From Lentisphaerae bacterium GWF2_38_69 (GTDB lineage: Bacteria > Verrucomicrobiota > Lentisphaeria > Victivallales > GWF2-38-69), in the NCBI GenBank assembly GCA_001803205.1, contig MHBE01000040.1, positions 62,001 through 126,000 of the forward strand: a stretch of DNA of 64,000 bases, given 5' to 3'. The notes beneath the pieces were generated by a model. It did not search any database, had not been told where the DNA came from, and worked only from the letters and a program-made list of their open reading frames with translations. Positions 50,121-59,838 of this stretch are shown piece by piece; the stretch's first letter is position 1, and each line of letters begins with the position of its first letter. The translations under genes were made by a program, and so were the position numbers.

Positions 50121-50140
50121 TATTATAAATAAGGTCTGAT

Positions 50141-51502
50141 ATGTTTTCTGCTTTTTTAAATGCTTTTAAAATCAAGGAAGTAAGAGATAAGATTCTCTTT
50201 ACGCTAGGCATAATTGCCCTTTGCAGAGTAATGTCCAATATACCCTGCCCTGGAGTTGACACTCATGCTTTGAATATTTACTTCAACCAGTTCAGCCAGA
50301 ACGGCAGCACAGCGGCTTTTTTTGGTCTCTTTGATATGTTTACAGGAGGCGCCATACATAAGTTTGCCATAGCCACTCTTGGGATTATGCCCTACATATC
50401 AGCATCTATTATTATGCAGATGCTTCAACCGGTTGTGCCGCAGTTTGAAAAAATGGTTCGTGAAGGCGGCGATGCCGGAAGGCAAAAATTCAACCAGTAC
50501 ACTAGGTTTCTGACATTGATAATATGTGTAATCCAGGGAGCAATGGCTGCTTATGCCATGCAGAGGCCTCAAACTATCGGTCTCCCAGTCCCGACTTCTC
50601 CGCTTGTAATGACCACAGGACCCTCATTTGTGATCATGACTGTGATTATCCTTACTTGCGGTTCTATGATTCTTATGTGGCTCGGCGAAAAAATAACAGA
50701 TAACGGAATCGGCAACGGCGCTTCAATAATTATCACAATCGGTATTGTATCCAGGATGCCAAGCGCAATTTTCAGCTTATATGAACTAGTTATTGGAGGA
50801 TCAAGCGGAACATCAATCAGACCTGTCCACCTTTTCCTTCTTGCATTGCTGTTCATACTCGTTACTGCTGCGACTGTCATTCTTACACAAGGTCAGAGAA
50901 AGATACCGATTCAATATGCTAAAAAAACAGTTGGAAAAAGAATGCTGGGCGGAAACTCTTTTATTCCCTTGAGAGTAAACTTTTCCGGAGTAATGCCGAT
51001 AATTCTCGCCGGTTCTATCCTGATTGTTCCAGAAATGATTTTCAGGTGGATTCCGGCCACAAGATGGCTTGCTGCGTACTTCAACTACGGAAGTTCCTCG
51101 TATATGCTCATTTATGGCCTTATGATATTATTCTTTTCCTTCTTCTGGGTTGCCAACCAATTCAACCCTGTACAGATTTCAGAAAATCTAAAGAGAGACA
51201 GCGCGTTTATCCCTGGCATCCGTCCAGGAAAGCCGACGGCCGATTACCTTGATTCTACCATGACAAAAGTAACTCTGGCAGGCTCAATCTTCCTTATGGC
51301 TCTGGCTGTTTTTCCAATGCTTCTGAACCAGCATCTGAATCTGCCATATATAATTGACAGTTTCTTTGGCGGTACAAGTTTGCTTATCATGGTTGGTGTG
51401 ACTCTTGACTCTCTGAGCCAGCTTGAATCTCACCTGATTACGAGAAATTATGACGGCTTCCTCAAAAATGGGAAGATTTTAAACAGAAGAAATTACAGAT
51501 AG
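50141..51502 (+). CDS. secY: Preprotein translocase subunit SecY
   Basis: Polytopic; LGIMPYISASIIMQML, GIGNGASIIITIGI, RNYDGFLKNGKI. Confidence 0.97.
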   Translation: MFSAFLNAFKIKEVRDKILFTLGIIALCRVMSNIPCPGVDTHALNIYFNQFSQNGSTAAFFGLFDMFTGGAIHKFAIATLGIMPYISASIIMQMLQPVVPQFEKMVREGGDAGRQKFNQYTRFLTLIICVIQGAMAAYAMQRPQTIGLPVPTSPLVMTTGPSFVIMTVIILTCGSMILMWLGEKITDNGIGNGASIIITIGIVSRMPSAIFSLYELVIGGSSGTSIRPVHLFLLALLFILVTAATVILTQGQRKIPIQYAKKTVGKRMLGGNSFIPLRVNFSGVMPIILAGSILIVPEMIFRWIPATRWLAAYFNYGSSSYMLIYGLMILFFSFFWVANQFNPVQISENLKRDSAFIPGIRPGKPTADYLDSTMTKVTLAGSIFLMALAVFPMLLNQHLNLPYIIDSFFGGTSLLIMVGVTLDSLSQLESHLITRNYDGFLKNGKILNRRNYR

Positions 51503-51504
51503 GC

Positions 51505-52218
51505 TTGAAGATTTCTTCATTCTCTCTCAGATGTATATTTGAGTATTTCTTTCCTGCTATATGTCCAAACTGCAGGAAAGAAATTATCGACAGCGGTGAT
51601 TGCCTTTGTAAGAAATGCTCTGCCGAAGTTGTCATGATGACTTCGAGTGCTCTGTGCTCCTGCTGCGGCGCCCGTTTAGACACGGTGCTTGATTTATGTT
51701 CAAAGTGCATATCCGAAGAGAAACATTCGTGGGATTCAGCAATATGCATACTTGAAATGAATAACATCATTCATGATATGATCCTGAATTTTAAGTATAA
51801 AAATAAAATTGAACTCTACCCTTTTTTTGCAAAAACTGTTTCAGAAAGAATAATTCATGATAATCTGAAATTCGATTTTATCACATCTATCCCCCTTCAT
51901 CCATTAAAATTTTTTATGAGGGGATACAACCAATCGTCTCTTGTCGCAAAAAGAGTTGCAAAATTGCTGCAGATACCTTATAAAAGGCTTCTCTTAAGGA
52001 GGAGATATACAAAAACACAAACCAGTCTTTCGGCTGAAAAACGAAGAAAAAATCTAAAAAATGTTTTTTTACCGAAAAACAGAGCAATAATTGAAGGAAA
52101 AGATATACTTTTAATCGATGATATTTTTACCACAGGTTCCACTCTGCGATCGGCCGCGAAGGAGCTGGCCGACTCTGGAGCCAATAAGGTAACTATTTTA
52201 GTTTTAGCAAGGAGATAA
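51505..52218 (+). CDS. ComF family phosphoribosyltransferase
   Basis: CPNC..C..C Zn ribbon, FMRGYNQSSLVAKRVA, DILLIDDIFTTGSTLRSAAKEL. Confidence 0.92.
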   Translation: MKISSFSLRCIFEYFFPAICPNCRKEIIDSGDCLCKKCSAEVVMMTSSALCSCCGARLDTVLDLCSKCISEEKHSWDSAICILEMNNIIHDMILNFKYKNKIELYPFFAKTVSERIIHDNLKFDFITSIPLHPLKFFMRGYNQSSLVAKRVAKLLQIPYKRLLLRRRYTKTQTSLSAEKRRKNLKNVFLPKNRAIIEGKDILLIDDIFTTGSTLRSAAKELADSGANKVTILVLARR

Positions 52219-52222
52219 ATTT

Positions 52223-53110
52223 ATGTCGCTTTTTGGTAAACCCAAATATACGGCAACAATTAAAACCGAAGAAGAAAACAAGAATGTTAAAATTCCTGTC
52301 GGTATCTTTGAAAAATGTAAAGGTTGCGAAGAGAGTTTTCACAAGGATGAATGGAAAAAAAATCTCGAAGTTTGCCCCGAGTGTGGATATCATAAAACTT
52401 TACCATCTGCAAGGAGAGTTGAATTACTGACAGATACCGACACTTTCGATGAAGTCGATGCAGGTCTTTTATCAGTGGACATTCTTAAATTTGAGGGAGT
52501 CGCGTCATACACGGATAAGCTCGAGCAATATAGAAAAAAAACCGGCATGAATGATGCCGTAGTGTGTGGTACAGGCAAGTTGAACGGTATTGAATATGCC
52601 CTTGCTGTTATGGATTTTAGTTTTCTGGGAGCCAGCATGGGTTCAGTGGTGGGAGAAAAGATTACCAGAATTACTGAACTTGCCACAGAAAAAGGAATCC
52701 CCCTAGTTATTGTTACTGCCAGTGGAGGCGCCAGGATGTATGAAGGAATGTTCAGTCTCATGCAAATGGCCAAAACAAGCGGAGCTCTAGAAAGGCACAA
52801 GGTAAAAAACCTTCCCTATATAGTTGTAATGACTAATCCGACAACAGCTGGAGTAACTGCAAGTTATGCATCTCTTGGAAGCCTTATTGTGGCAGAACCT
52901 CAGGCTCTTATAGGTTTCGCCGGTCCCAGAGTAATCAAAGATACTACGCAGGCAACTCTTCCGGAAGGTTTTCAGACCTCAGAATTTCTTCTCAAAAAAG
53001 GACTCATTGACAGAGTTATACCAAGATCTGAGCTCAGAAGGGAAGTCGGACTGATGTTAGAATACTTTACTGCCGGAAAATATCCGATTCAGAGAAAGAA
53101 AAAATCATAA
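52223..53110 (+). CDS. accD: Acetyl-CoA carboxylase carboxyltransferase subunit beta
   Basis: Zn ribbon CKGCEESFHKDEWKKNLEVCPECGYH; VTASGGARMYEGMFSLMQMAK; GFAGPRVIKDTTQATLPEGFQTSEFLLKKGLID. Confidence 0.96.
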   Translation: MSLFGKPKYTATIKTEEENKNVKIPVGIFEKCKGCEESFHKDEWKKNLEVCPECGYHKTLPSARRVELLTDTDTFDEVDAGLLSVDILKFEGVASYTDKLEQYRKKTGMNDAVVCGTGKLNGIEYALAVMDFSFLGASMGSVVGEKITRITELATEKGIPLVIVTASGGARMYEGMFSLMQMAKTSGALERHKVKNLPYIVVMTNPTTAGVTASYASLGSLIVAEPQALIGFAGPRVIKDTTQATLPEGFQTSEFLLKKGLIDRVIPRSELRREVGLMLEYFTAGKYPIQRKKKS

Positions 53111-53151
53111 TCTCTCTTTGCTTTTGATAACTTTAATGTAACTTAATTGAA

Positions 53152-53266
53152 GTCGCCGATTATTCGGACCCTATGCATTGGATTTTCGTTAATCGGGTCA
53201 GATGAGGAATCAAGCAGCCCTACATGTTAAAGACAAGTGCCGTAGGTGCATCTGATAATCGGCGAT
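53152..53266 (+). ncRNA. ffs: Bacterial signal recognition particle RNA (4.5S-like)
   Basis: GGTCAG...AAGCAGCC core of domain IV; closing helix CGCCGATTAT/ATAATCGGCG perfect; T-rich downstream; lies before dnaX. Confidence 0.87.
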
Positions 53267-53374
53267 GTTCTTTTCTAAATATAAATTGTATATATCAATT
53301 GTTTATATCGCTGCTGATTATAAATTTCCCTGTTTAAAACATTATCAACAGTAACATCAAATTTATAATTTCTT

Positions 53375-55126
53375 ATGGAATATCAAGTTCTTGCTAGAAA
53401 ATGGCGTCCGGGCAAATTCTGCGACATGATTGGACAGGAACATATTGCAAAGACAATCCAGAATGCGCTTCTGAAAAATAAACTGGCTCATGCTTATCTT
53501 TTTGTCGGCCCCAGAGGAATTGGGAAAACCACTATTGCGAGAATTCTGGCAAAGGCTTTCAACTGTAAAAAAGCACCGGCAAAAGAACCTTGCGACGAAT
53601 GCTCTTCCTGCAAGAGCATTAACGAAGGAAGCAATATAGATATAATTGAAATAGACGGAGCAAGCAATAACGGGGTTGATAATGTCAGAAATCTAAGAGA
53701 AGAAGCGCTCTATGCCCCCGCAAATTCAAAATATAAGGTTTATATAATTGACGAAGTGCACATGCTTACAAATCAGGCATGGAACGCATTATTAAAATTA
53801 CTCGAAGAACCTCCGGCTCATGTCAAGTTTATTTTTGCTACTACCGAAGCTCATAAGATTCTTCCAACTGTAATTTCAAGATGTCAGAGATATGACCTTA
53901 GAAAAATTCCTTTAAATCTTATTATCCAGCAGCTTGAAAAGATAACTACTTCCGAGAAAGTAAAAATCAGCAAAGAAGCTATCAGATCCATAGCACAGGC
54001 AGCTGACGGAGGAATGAGAGACGCCCTCTCCCTTACTGACCAGATGATAGCTTTTCATTCTTCAGAAGAATCAGAAGAAATCAAAGAAAGTGAAATCTTA
54101 TCTATATTTGGGATTGTTTCCACACTCCAGAAAGAAAAAATTGTCAAAGCCATACTCTCCAATGATTATTCAACGCTATTTTTTGAAATAAACACTCTTG
54201 CTCAGCAGGGGAAAAATCTTGAACATCTTTTCTACGATATAGTTGAATACCTTCGCGGTGTTGAAATTACGGTTCTTCTCAAAGATCCGGATGAGATACT
54301 TGAAGTCGGCTCTGATATTATTCAAATCTATAAAAATCTTTCGCACTTTACAACTTTGGAAAAAGTTCAATTAATCCTGGAATCACTTTCTACAACCGGA
54401 AAACTTCTCCATGATGCAATAAATAAGCATGTGATAATAGAAACTGCCCTGATGAAAGCTATGAGATTCTCTTCATCAACAAAACTTAATGATATTATAA
54501 ACAGACTAAACCAGATAAAAAATAATCTACCTGACAGCAGCAGTGTTAGCGGCAATACCTCATATATTCAAAATCAGCCCCCTGAACCTTTGGAATCAAC
54601 CCCATCAGAGCCTGTTTATATTCCGCCAAAAGAAACTGTCGTGAAAGAAAATCCCACTGAAGATGCTCCTCCCTCTGTACCTGAACCACAAGAGCCAGAT
54701 CCTATTGTTCAAAACATACCTAAACCGCCGACTAGAGCTATATCTCCTGAAAAGCTGTGGCACAAACTCATTGAAGCCATGGATTCTCCTCAGATAAATA
54801 ATCCTCAGCTAAAGTTCTGGATGCAGGAGGGAAAACCCGTTTCCTTTAAGGACAACACCCTTACGGTGAATTATGATGAAGAATATAATATTATTCATGC
54901 CCAGAGAGTTAGAGAAGAAAAGCAAATTATTATAAAGAATATCGAATACATGACGGGCTTAGACCAAGTCAAACTTGAAATCCAAATGATAAAAGGCCTT
55001 GTCTCTCCGCTCAATTCTCCAAAATCAAAAGATATAGATGAAGTCAGAGAAAAAATCCAAAATAATCAATTTGTAAAAAGCACAATTGAAATCTTTGACG
55101 GGAATATCGTTGACTTTAGAGGTTAA
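53375..55126 (+). CDS. dnaX: DNA polymerase III subunit gamma/tau
   Basis: MEYQVLARKWRPGKFCDMIGQEHI, GPRGIGKTTIARILAKAFNC, EVHMLTNQAWNALLKLLEEPP. Confidence 0.96.
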   Translation: MEYQVLARKWRPGKFCDMIGQEHIAKTIQNALLKNKLAHAYLFVGPRGIGKTTIARILAKAFNCKKAPAKEPCDECSSCKSINEGSNIDIIEIDGASNNGVDNVRNLREEALYAPANSKYKVYIIDEVHMLTNQAWNALLKLLEEPPAHVKFIFATTEAHKILPTVISRCQRYDLRKIPLNLIIQQLEKITTSEKVKISKEAIRSIAQAADGGMRDALSLTDQMIAFHSSEESEEIKESEILSIFGIVSTLQKEKIVKAILSNDYSTLFFEINTLAQQGKNLEHLFYDIVEYLRGVEITVLLKDPDEILEVGSDIIQIYKNLSHFTTLEKVQLILESLSTTGKLLHDAINKHVIIETALMKAMRFSSSTKLNDIINRLNQIKNNLPDSSSVSGNTSYIQNQPPEPLESTPSEPVYIPPKETVVKENPTEDAPPSVPEPQEPDPIVQNIPKPPTRAISPEKLWHKLIEAMDSPQINNPQLKFWMQEGKPVSFKDNTLTVNYDEEYNIIHAQRVREEKQIIIKNIEYMTGLDQVKLEIQMIKGLVSPLNSPKSKDIDEVREKIQNNQFVKSTIEIFDGNIVDFRG

Positions 55127-55294
55127 TTATGGCTGAAATTGTTATTGAAAGAAGCCGAAAAGTACTGCAGGCAAAACCATATAGCCTCAATAGTCCTAAA
55201 AGCTAGTGACTCCGGCAGGCCGATATATAAAACTTACGGATTCAAACCATCCCCTTCTTTCATGACACTTGATATTATACTTAAAGCGAAATGA
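55127..55294 (+). pseudogene. GNAT acetyltransferase C-terminal remnant
   Basis: Frame: LWLKLLLKEAEKYCRQNHIASIVLKASDSGRPIYKTYGFKPSPSFMTLDIILKAK*; no start or acetyl-CoA motif. Confidence 0.7.
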
Positions 55295-55399
55295 TTTTCG
55301 AAAAATATTTACACAAAATGAGTTCATATGTGCGAAATAAAACCAATATTCAAATACCCTTTGGGTATACTTAATTTTTAAATACAAAAGGAAAGAAAA

Positions 55400-55720
55400 A
55401 TGTTTGGAAAAATGGGTGAAATGGGCGGAATGCTCAAAAAAGTCTATGAAATGAAGAAAGATATGGAAAAGATAAAGGAAGAACTGCTCAACTCAGAAGT
55501 AAAGGGTTCTTTCGGCGCTTCTGTAGAAGTAATAGCTACTGGAGGAATGAAACTTAAATCAATAAAGATAGCTCCTGAAATAATAAAACAAGGCAATACT
55601 CAGGAAGTCGAGGACATGGTTCTTTCCGCAGTAAATAATGCGCTTGAAGAAGCAAAAAAAATGGCACAAAGCAAAATGTCTGTCCTTACCGGCGGGATTA
55701 ATATTCCCGGCCTCTTCTGA
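55400..55720 (+). CDS. ebfC: YbaB/EbfC family nucleoid-associated protein
   Basis: FGKMGEMGGMLKKVYEMKKDMEKIKEEL; between dnaX and recR. Confidence 0.93.
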   Translation: MFGKMGEMGGMLKKVYEMKKDMEKIKEELLNSEVKGSFGASVEVIATGGMKLKSIKIAPEIIKQGNTQEVEDMVLSAVNNALEEAKKMAQSKMSVLTGGINIPGLF

Positions 55721-55767
55721 AAACTGGCTGAACGGCAAAGCAGCTTAAAATATTTAAGACCATACTA

Positions 55768-56376
55768 ATGAAAATAAGTGCACTCCCAAAAGAAATCGAG
55801 AACATAATATCTTTTTTCAAAGAGATACCAGGAATCGGACGAAAAGGCGCGGAAAGAATGATTTTCGCAATGCTGAAATGGCCTCCTGAAAAACTCACTT
55901 CATTTGGCAATCAAATAGCACTGCTTCCTGAAAAAGTAAAAAAATGCTCAGTCTGTTCAAATATTTCTGAATCAGATATCTGCCCTATCTGCGCTTCCCA
56001 TGAAAGAGATCGTTCATTATTATGCATCGTAGAGGATTTTACACAGATTCCACTACTTGAAACAGCTAACTATAAAGGGCTTTACTTTGTCCTTGAAGGG
56101 AAACTCTCTCCTCTCGATGGAATTACTCCTGATTCATTGAAAATAAACAGACTTACAAAACTTATTTCCGATAGCCAAAACCTGAAAGAAGTAATAATAG
56201 CCGTCAGCCAGGATATAGAAGGCCAGGCAACTTCAATATACCTTTCAGGAATAATCAGAAAACTGGGAAAAAGCGTCACCACTCTAGCCAGAGGAATACC
56301 TGCAGGCGCTGATATATCTTTTGCAAATTCAGCTACACTGGCTGCTGCCATAGAAGGAAGGATAACTATCAATTAA
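55768..56376 (+). CDS. recR: Recombination protein RecR
   Basis: FFKEIPGIGRKGAERMIFAML, C4 zinc finger CSVCSNISESDICPIC, Toprim LCIVEDFTQIPLLE. Confidence 0.96.
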   Translation: MKISALPKEIENIISFFKEIPGIGRKGAERMIFAMLKWPPEKLTSFGNQIALLPEKVKKCSVCSNISESDICPICASHERDRSLLCIVEDFTQIPLLETANYKGLYFVLEGKLSPLDGITPDSLKINRLTKLISDSQNLKEVIIAVSQDIEGQATSIYLSGIIRKLGKSVTTLARGIPAGADISFANSATLAAAIEGRITIN

Positions 56377-56464
56377 TAACAATCTGCCTTATTCAGGATA
56401 TGACGCAGAACAGCATACAATTCCAGCAAGTTAGAATAATTAAATCCATTCTTTCCTATGGACT

Positions 56465-57559
56465 TTATATTTTAGTATTTTTAATGCTGCTGTTTAGTGG
56501 AACTTCAATAACATTTTTAAATAGGAAGGCAAAATAAAACTCATTATCATTCTTAATTCTTATATGCCTGCTTCTTATAATCTTAATGTTATTATGACTA
56601 TCAAAGACACTGAATTCAAACATTTGATCATTTTTTGGCTTGGACATAATGTTTGTAATAATGCCAATATCATCTGGGTGAATTATTTTTAAAAATTCTG
56701 TGAGTTTGTTTAATGGTTCCAATTGAAATCCATCAAAAACCCTTTTAAAACATTCGTTTACATAAAGTATTTTATTCATTGAGGTCGAATCATAAATTAA
56801 TAAAGCCAGATTTGATATATTAAGGGCCTCTTCCATCAATCTTCTGCCGATTTCCTCCTGTCTTCTTAAAGTAATATCAGTTATTATGCTTATGGTGCCT
56901 TCTATTTTAGATTCAATATTTTGTATTCCTCTTTTATACAATATTCCCCACTTAGCTCTTCTTGTTCCTGGGATATAATTTTCAGTTGTGACTTCGTTTT
57001 CATTTCCCAACAATATGGATTCTTCGAGCTTTTTATGGAACAACGCCTCAGACTTCGAAAAGAAATCAAAGTCGGTTTTTCCTTTGATGGGATATTTTTC
57101 ATCCAGTTTTAAATTATGGAAAAAAGCTTTATTTGCAGCAATATATTTACCTTCGTTGTCTTTGATATAACAGATTTGATGCATAGAATCCATAATGACT
57201 TTCAAGGTAAAAGTAGAGTTTAAGAGGGAATGAGTTAAGAATTTCGCAGAATTAACTATGTTGCTAAAAGCTTTTTCTGCAAGCGGCGAAGACGATTCAA
57301 GGTTTTTCAGAGAAGCGTCAATTTGTATTTCCAGAGATTTATCTGCTGTTATTCTGTTCGATGGCAAATCCGAAATAACTGTTGCGTCAACATTTAGGAT
57401 AGAAGCCAGTTTTCTAGTTATCGTTTCTGAAGGAACTCTTTTCCCTTTTTCCCATGCCCATACTGTAGCCCTTGTGACGCCTAACTCCTTAGCCAAAGCT
57501 ACAGTAGTAAATCTGTTCCTCTTTCTAATAGTTACGAATGCATCGGTTATAAATTTCAT
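56465..57559 (-). CDS. HTH (XRE-like) regulator with PAS domains
   Basis: TTVALAKELGVTRATVWAWEKGKRVPSETITRKLASIL; PAS MDSMHQICYIKDNEGKYIAANKAFFHNL...GKTDFDFF; RBS-like AGAGGGA before MKFITD start. Confidence 0.85.
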   Translation of the reverse strand: MKFITDAFVTIRKRNRFTTVALAKELGVTRATVWAWEKGKRVPSETITRKLASILNVDATVISDLPSNRITADKSLEIQIDASLKNLESSSPLAEKAFSNIVNSAKFLTHSLLNSTFTLKVIMDSMHQICYIKDNEGKYIAANKAFFHNLKLDEKYPIKGKTDFDFFSKSEALFHKKLEESILLGNENEVTTENYIPGTRRAKWGILYKRGIQNIESKIEGTISIITDITLRRQEEIGRRLMEEALNISNLALLIYDSTSMNKILYVNECFKRVFDGFQLEPLNKLTEFLKIIHPDDIGIITNIMSKPKNDQMFEFSVFDSHNNIKIIRSRHIRIKNDNEFYFAFLFKNVIEVPLNSSIKNTKI

Positions 57560-57602
57560 TGACTGTCCCTCTTTTTTATCACAATAATATACTTTTATGT
57601 AA

Positions 57603-57615
57603 TGTATATTATACA
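57603..57615. promoter_or_regulatory. Palindromic candidate operator in divergent promoter
   Basis: TGTATA-T-TATACA between HTH-PAS gene and isochorismatase-like gene. Confidence 0.35.
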
Positions 57616-57724
57616 TATTAGTATTTTATTATCAATATATGTTTTCTTTTTATACCTTTGAAGGAAACACGATATTTATTAAGTCTCAGTGTTTTATAAA
57701 GTTAATAAAATAAGGAGATACAAT

Positions 57725-58480
57725 ATGAAAAAGATGCTTACAACAATAATTCTCAGTGCTATTTGCTGTTTCAATGCTTTTGCTGGCACTGTGGCAAACT
57801 CTAAACCAGTTTGGGCTCTTTCTAAGGCAGAAACGCCTCAAAAGGCAGGACAAGTTTCTAAGAAAGGAACTGCCTTGCTTATTATTGATGTTCAGAATTT
57901 CTGCTGCAACAAAAAAGGGATTTTGGGAGGAAATACTCTTCAATGGAAATATATAGAGGACAATAAAGTTATTGCCAATATCCAAAGGGCAATAAAAAAG
58001 GCAAGAGAATCAAATGTTCCGGTTATCTATATCGCAAGCTCTCTTGATACCAGAATAATGCCTGATACAGACCTTTTTAAAGCCATAAAAGCAAAGATGG
58101 AAAAACTGAATTTATCACAAAAGGAATTGGCATGGAATTGGGAAGTGGTTGACGGAATACAACCAAATAAAAACGATATAATAGTGCACAAGGGTAACTG
58201 GTGTAATGCTTTTATAGATACAGATTTAAGAACAATTACTGAATCCATGGGAATAAAAAGGCTCATCATAACTGGAGCAGTAGAACCTGCTTGTGTATAT
58301 GCCACTTTCATGGGCGCATTTGATGATGGAATTGAACCGATTGTCCTTTCGGATTGTACTATTCCAGCAGGCTCAGATAAAGAAACCCAGGACAAAATTC
58401 ATAATTTCTCTATAGATACATTTTATCCATTAATGGGTGGGGAAGTAACTACTTCTGAATTTTTAAGATTTATGGAGTAA
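57725..58480 (+). CDS. Isochorismatase-family cysteine hydrolase with signal peptide
   Basis: MKKMLTTIILSAICCFNAFAGT signal; ALLIIDVQNFC, LIITGAVEPACVYATFMGAFDDG. Confidence 0.87.
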   Translation: MKKMLTTIILSAICCFNAFAGTVANSKPVWALSKAETPQKAGQVSKKGTALLIIDVQNFCCNKKGILGGNTLQWKYIEDNKVIANIQRAIKKARESNVPVIYIASSLDTRIMPDTDLFKAIKAKMEKLNLSQKELAWNWEVVDGIQPNKNDIIVHKGNWCNAFIDTDLRTITESMGIKRLIITGAVEPACVYATFMGAFDDGIEPIVLSDCTIPAGSDKETQDKIHNFSIDTFYPLMGGEVTTSEFLRFME

Positions 58481-58488
58481 GACTTAAT

Positions 58489-59712
58489 ATGAAAACTGAA
58501 AAAATTAAATTAATTACATATGTGTTTCTTCTTATCCAGGCTGTCGGCTGCGCTTCCACGGATATATTTCTTCCTTCTTTGCCTAAGCTTGGAAAGGAAT
58601 TTTGTGCTTCTGTGCCAGTAGTTAACCTTACAATCAGTCTTTTTGCTGCAGGAATGGCTATCGGATGTTTGTTTACAGGTTATATAAGCGATCGAATAGG
58701 CAGGAGATCTACTTTTCTCTGGAGCAATGTTTTATATTTTATAGTCTCATTATTAATATCTACAACTTTCTATATATGGCCTATGATCATACTGCGTTTT
58801 ATTCAGGGGTTGACAGTAGCAGGCCCTATGATAGTTTGTCGACAGATAGTAAAAGAATCATTTCCTAAGGACACACATTTAAACGCTTTTGCTACTCTTT
58901 CCATAGGAGCTTTTCTTTCTCCCGCTGTAGCACCGATAATAGGAGCTTATATAGTCCACTACATATCATGGAGATTCTGCTTTATTCTTCCTGCCTTATT
59001 TATTGCAACCCTAGTTTTCTTCTCAAGAAAAATCATTCCCGAAACAGTAACAGATTATAAAAAAATTCCAGACATTTCAAAAATAGCAGGAGATTTTAAA
59101 TGCTTTGCCTCATCAGACATTTATATCTTATATGTACTTATCATTATCAGTATTTTCGGCGCGTATTTTTCATTTATTTCACTGTCAAGCGAAATATATG
59201 TGGTAAAACTTCATCTCTCGATCTTGCTTTATTCCAAGATATTCCTGCTTCTGGCGCTATCGTATCTTGCTGGAAACACACTGATGGGTTTTTTAGATAA
59301 AAAAAAGTGGGGTGTAAATAAAATAATTAAAACCGGAATTGCGTGTGCCGTTGCTGGAGCTCTCATATTTTTGATGAGTTTATTTTTTAAGGAGACTCTT
59401 CAGAAAATATTCCTTATTACTTTAGCAGCATCTTTCATCAGAATGGCTTATGCTTGTGCCGTAAATCCGATTGCATCACACTTGATGAGTATTTTTCCTG
59501 AAAAAAGCGGATTTGCTTTGGGCTTTTTCCTCTTCTCAATATTAATGTCTGGTTCAATATGCAGCGCTATTGCATCTCTGATGCATTCAAATCTACTTTT
59601 TGGAATGACCTTGATTACAGTTATACTCATCTTAATATCATTAGCAGCCTACATGATTATATCGGTAAAAACTAAGAACCAAAAAATTGTCAAAGCTGAT
59701 TTAAATTCTTAA
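58489..59712 (+). CDS. MFS transporter, Bcr/CflA drug resistance family
   Basis: STDIFLPSLPKLGKEF, GYISDRIGRRSTFLW, FLSPAVAPIIGAYI. Confidence 0.9.
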   Translation: MKTEKIKLITYVFLLIQAVGCASTDIFLPSLPKLGKEFCASVPVVNLTISLFAAGMAIGCLFTGYISDRIGRRSTFLWSNVLYFIVSLLISTTFYIWPMIILRFIQGLTVAGPMIVCRQIVKESFPKDTHLNAFATLSIGAFLSPAVAPIIGAYIVHYISWRFCFILPALFIATLVFFSRKIIPETVTDYKKIPDISKIAGDFKCFASSDIYILYVLIIISIFGAYFSFISLSSEIYVVKLHLSILLYSKIFLLLALSYLAGNTLMGFLDKKKWGVNKIIKTGIACAVAGALIFLMSLFFKETLQKIFLITLAASFIRMAYACAVNPIASHLMSIFPEKSGFALGFFLFSILMSGSICSAIASLMHSNLLFGMTLITVILILISLAAYMIISVKTKNQKIVKADLNS

Positions 59713-59838
59713 AATCTTATCACCGTTTATAACAGAAAAGTGCAAAGTAGCTACCGCAGGAAAATCGGAATTGGTCTGAATTTCGAGAAAGGGAACCGAT
59801 AGGCTACTTGTTCTAAGCGAAGCTGGGTTCCGCATAGG

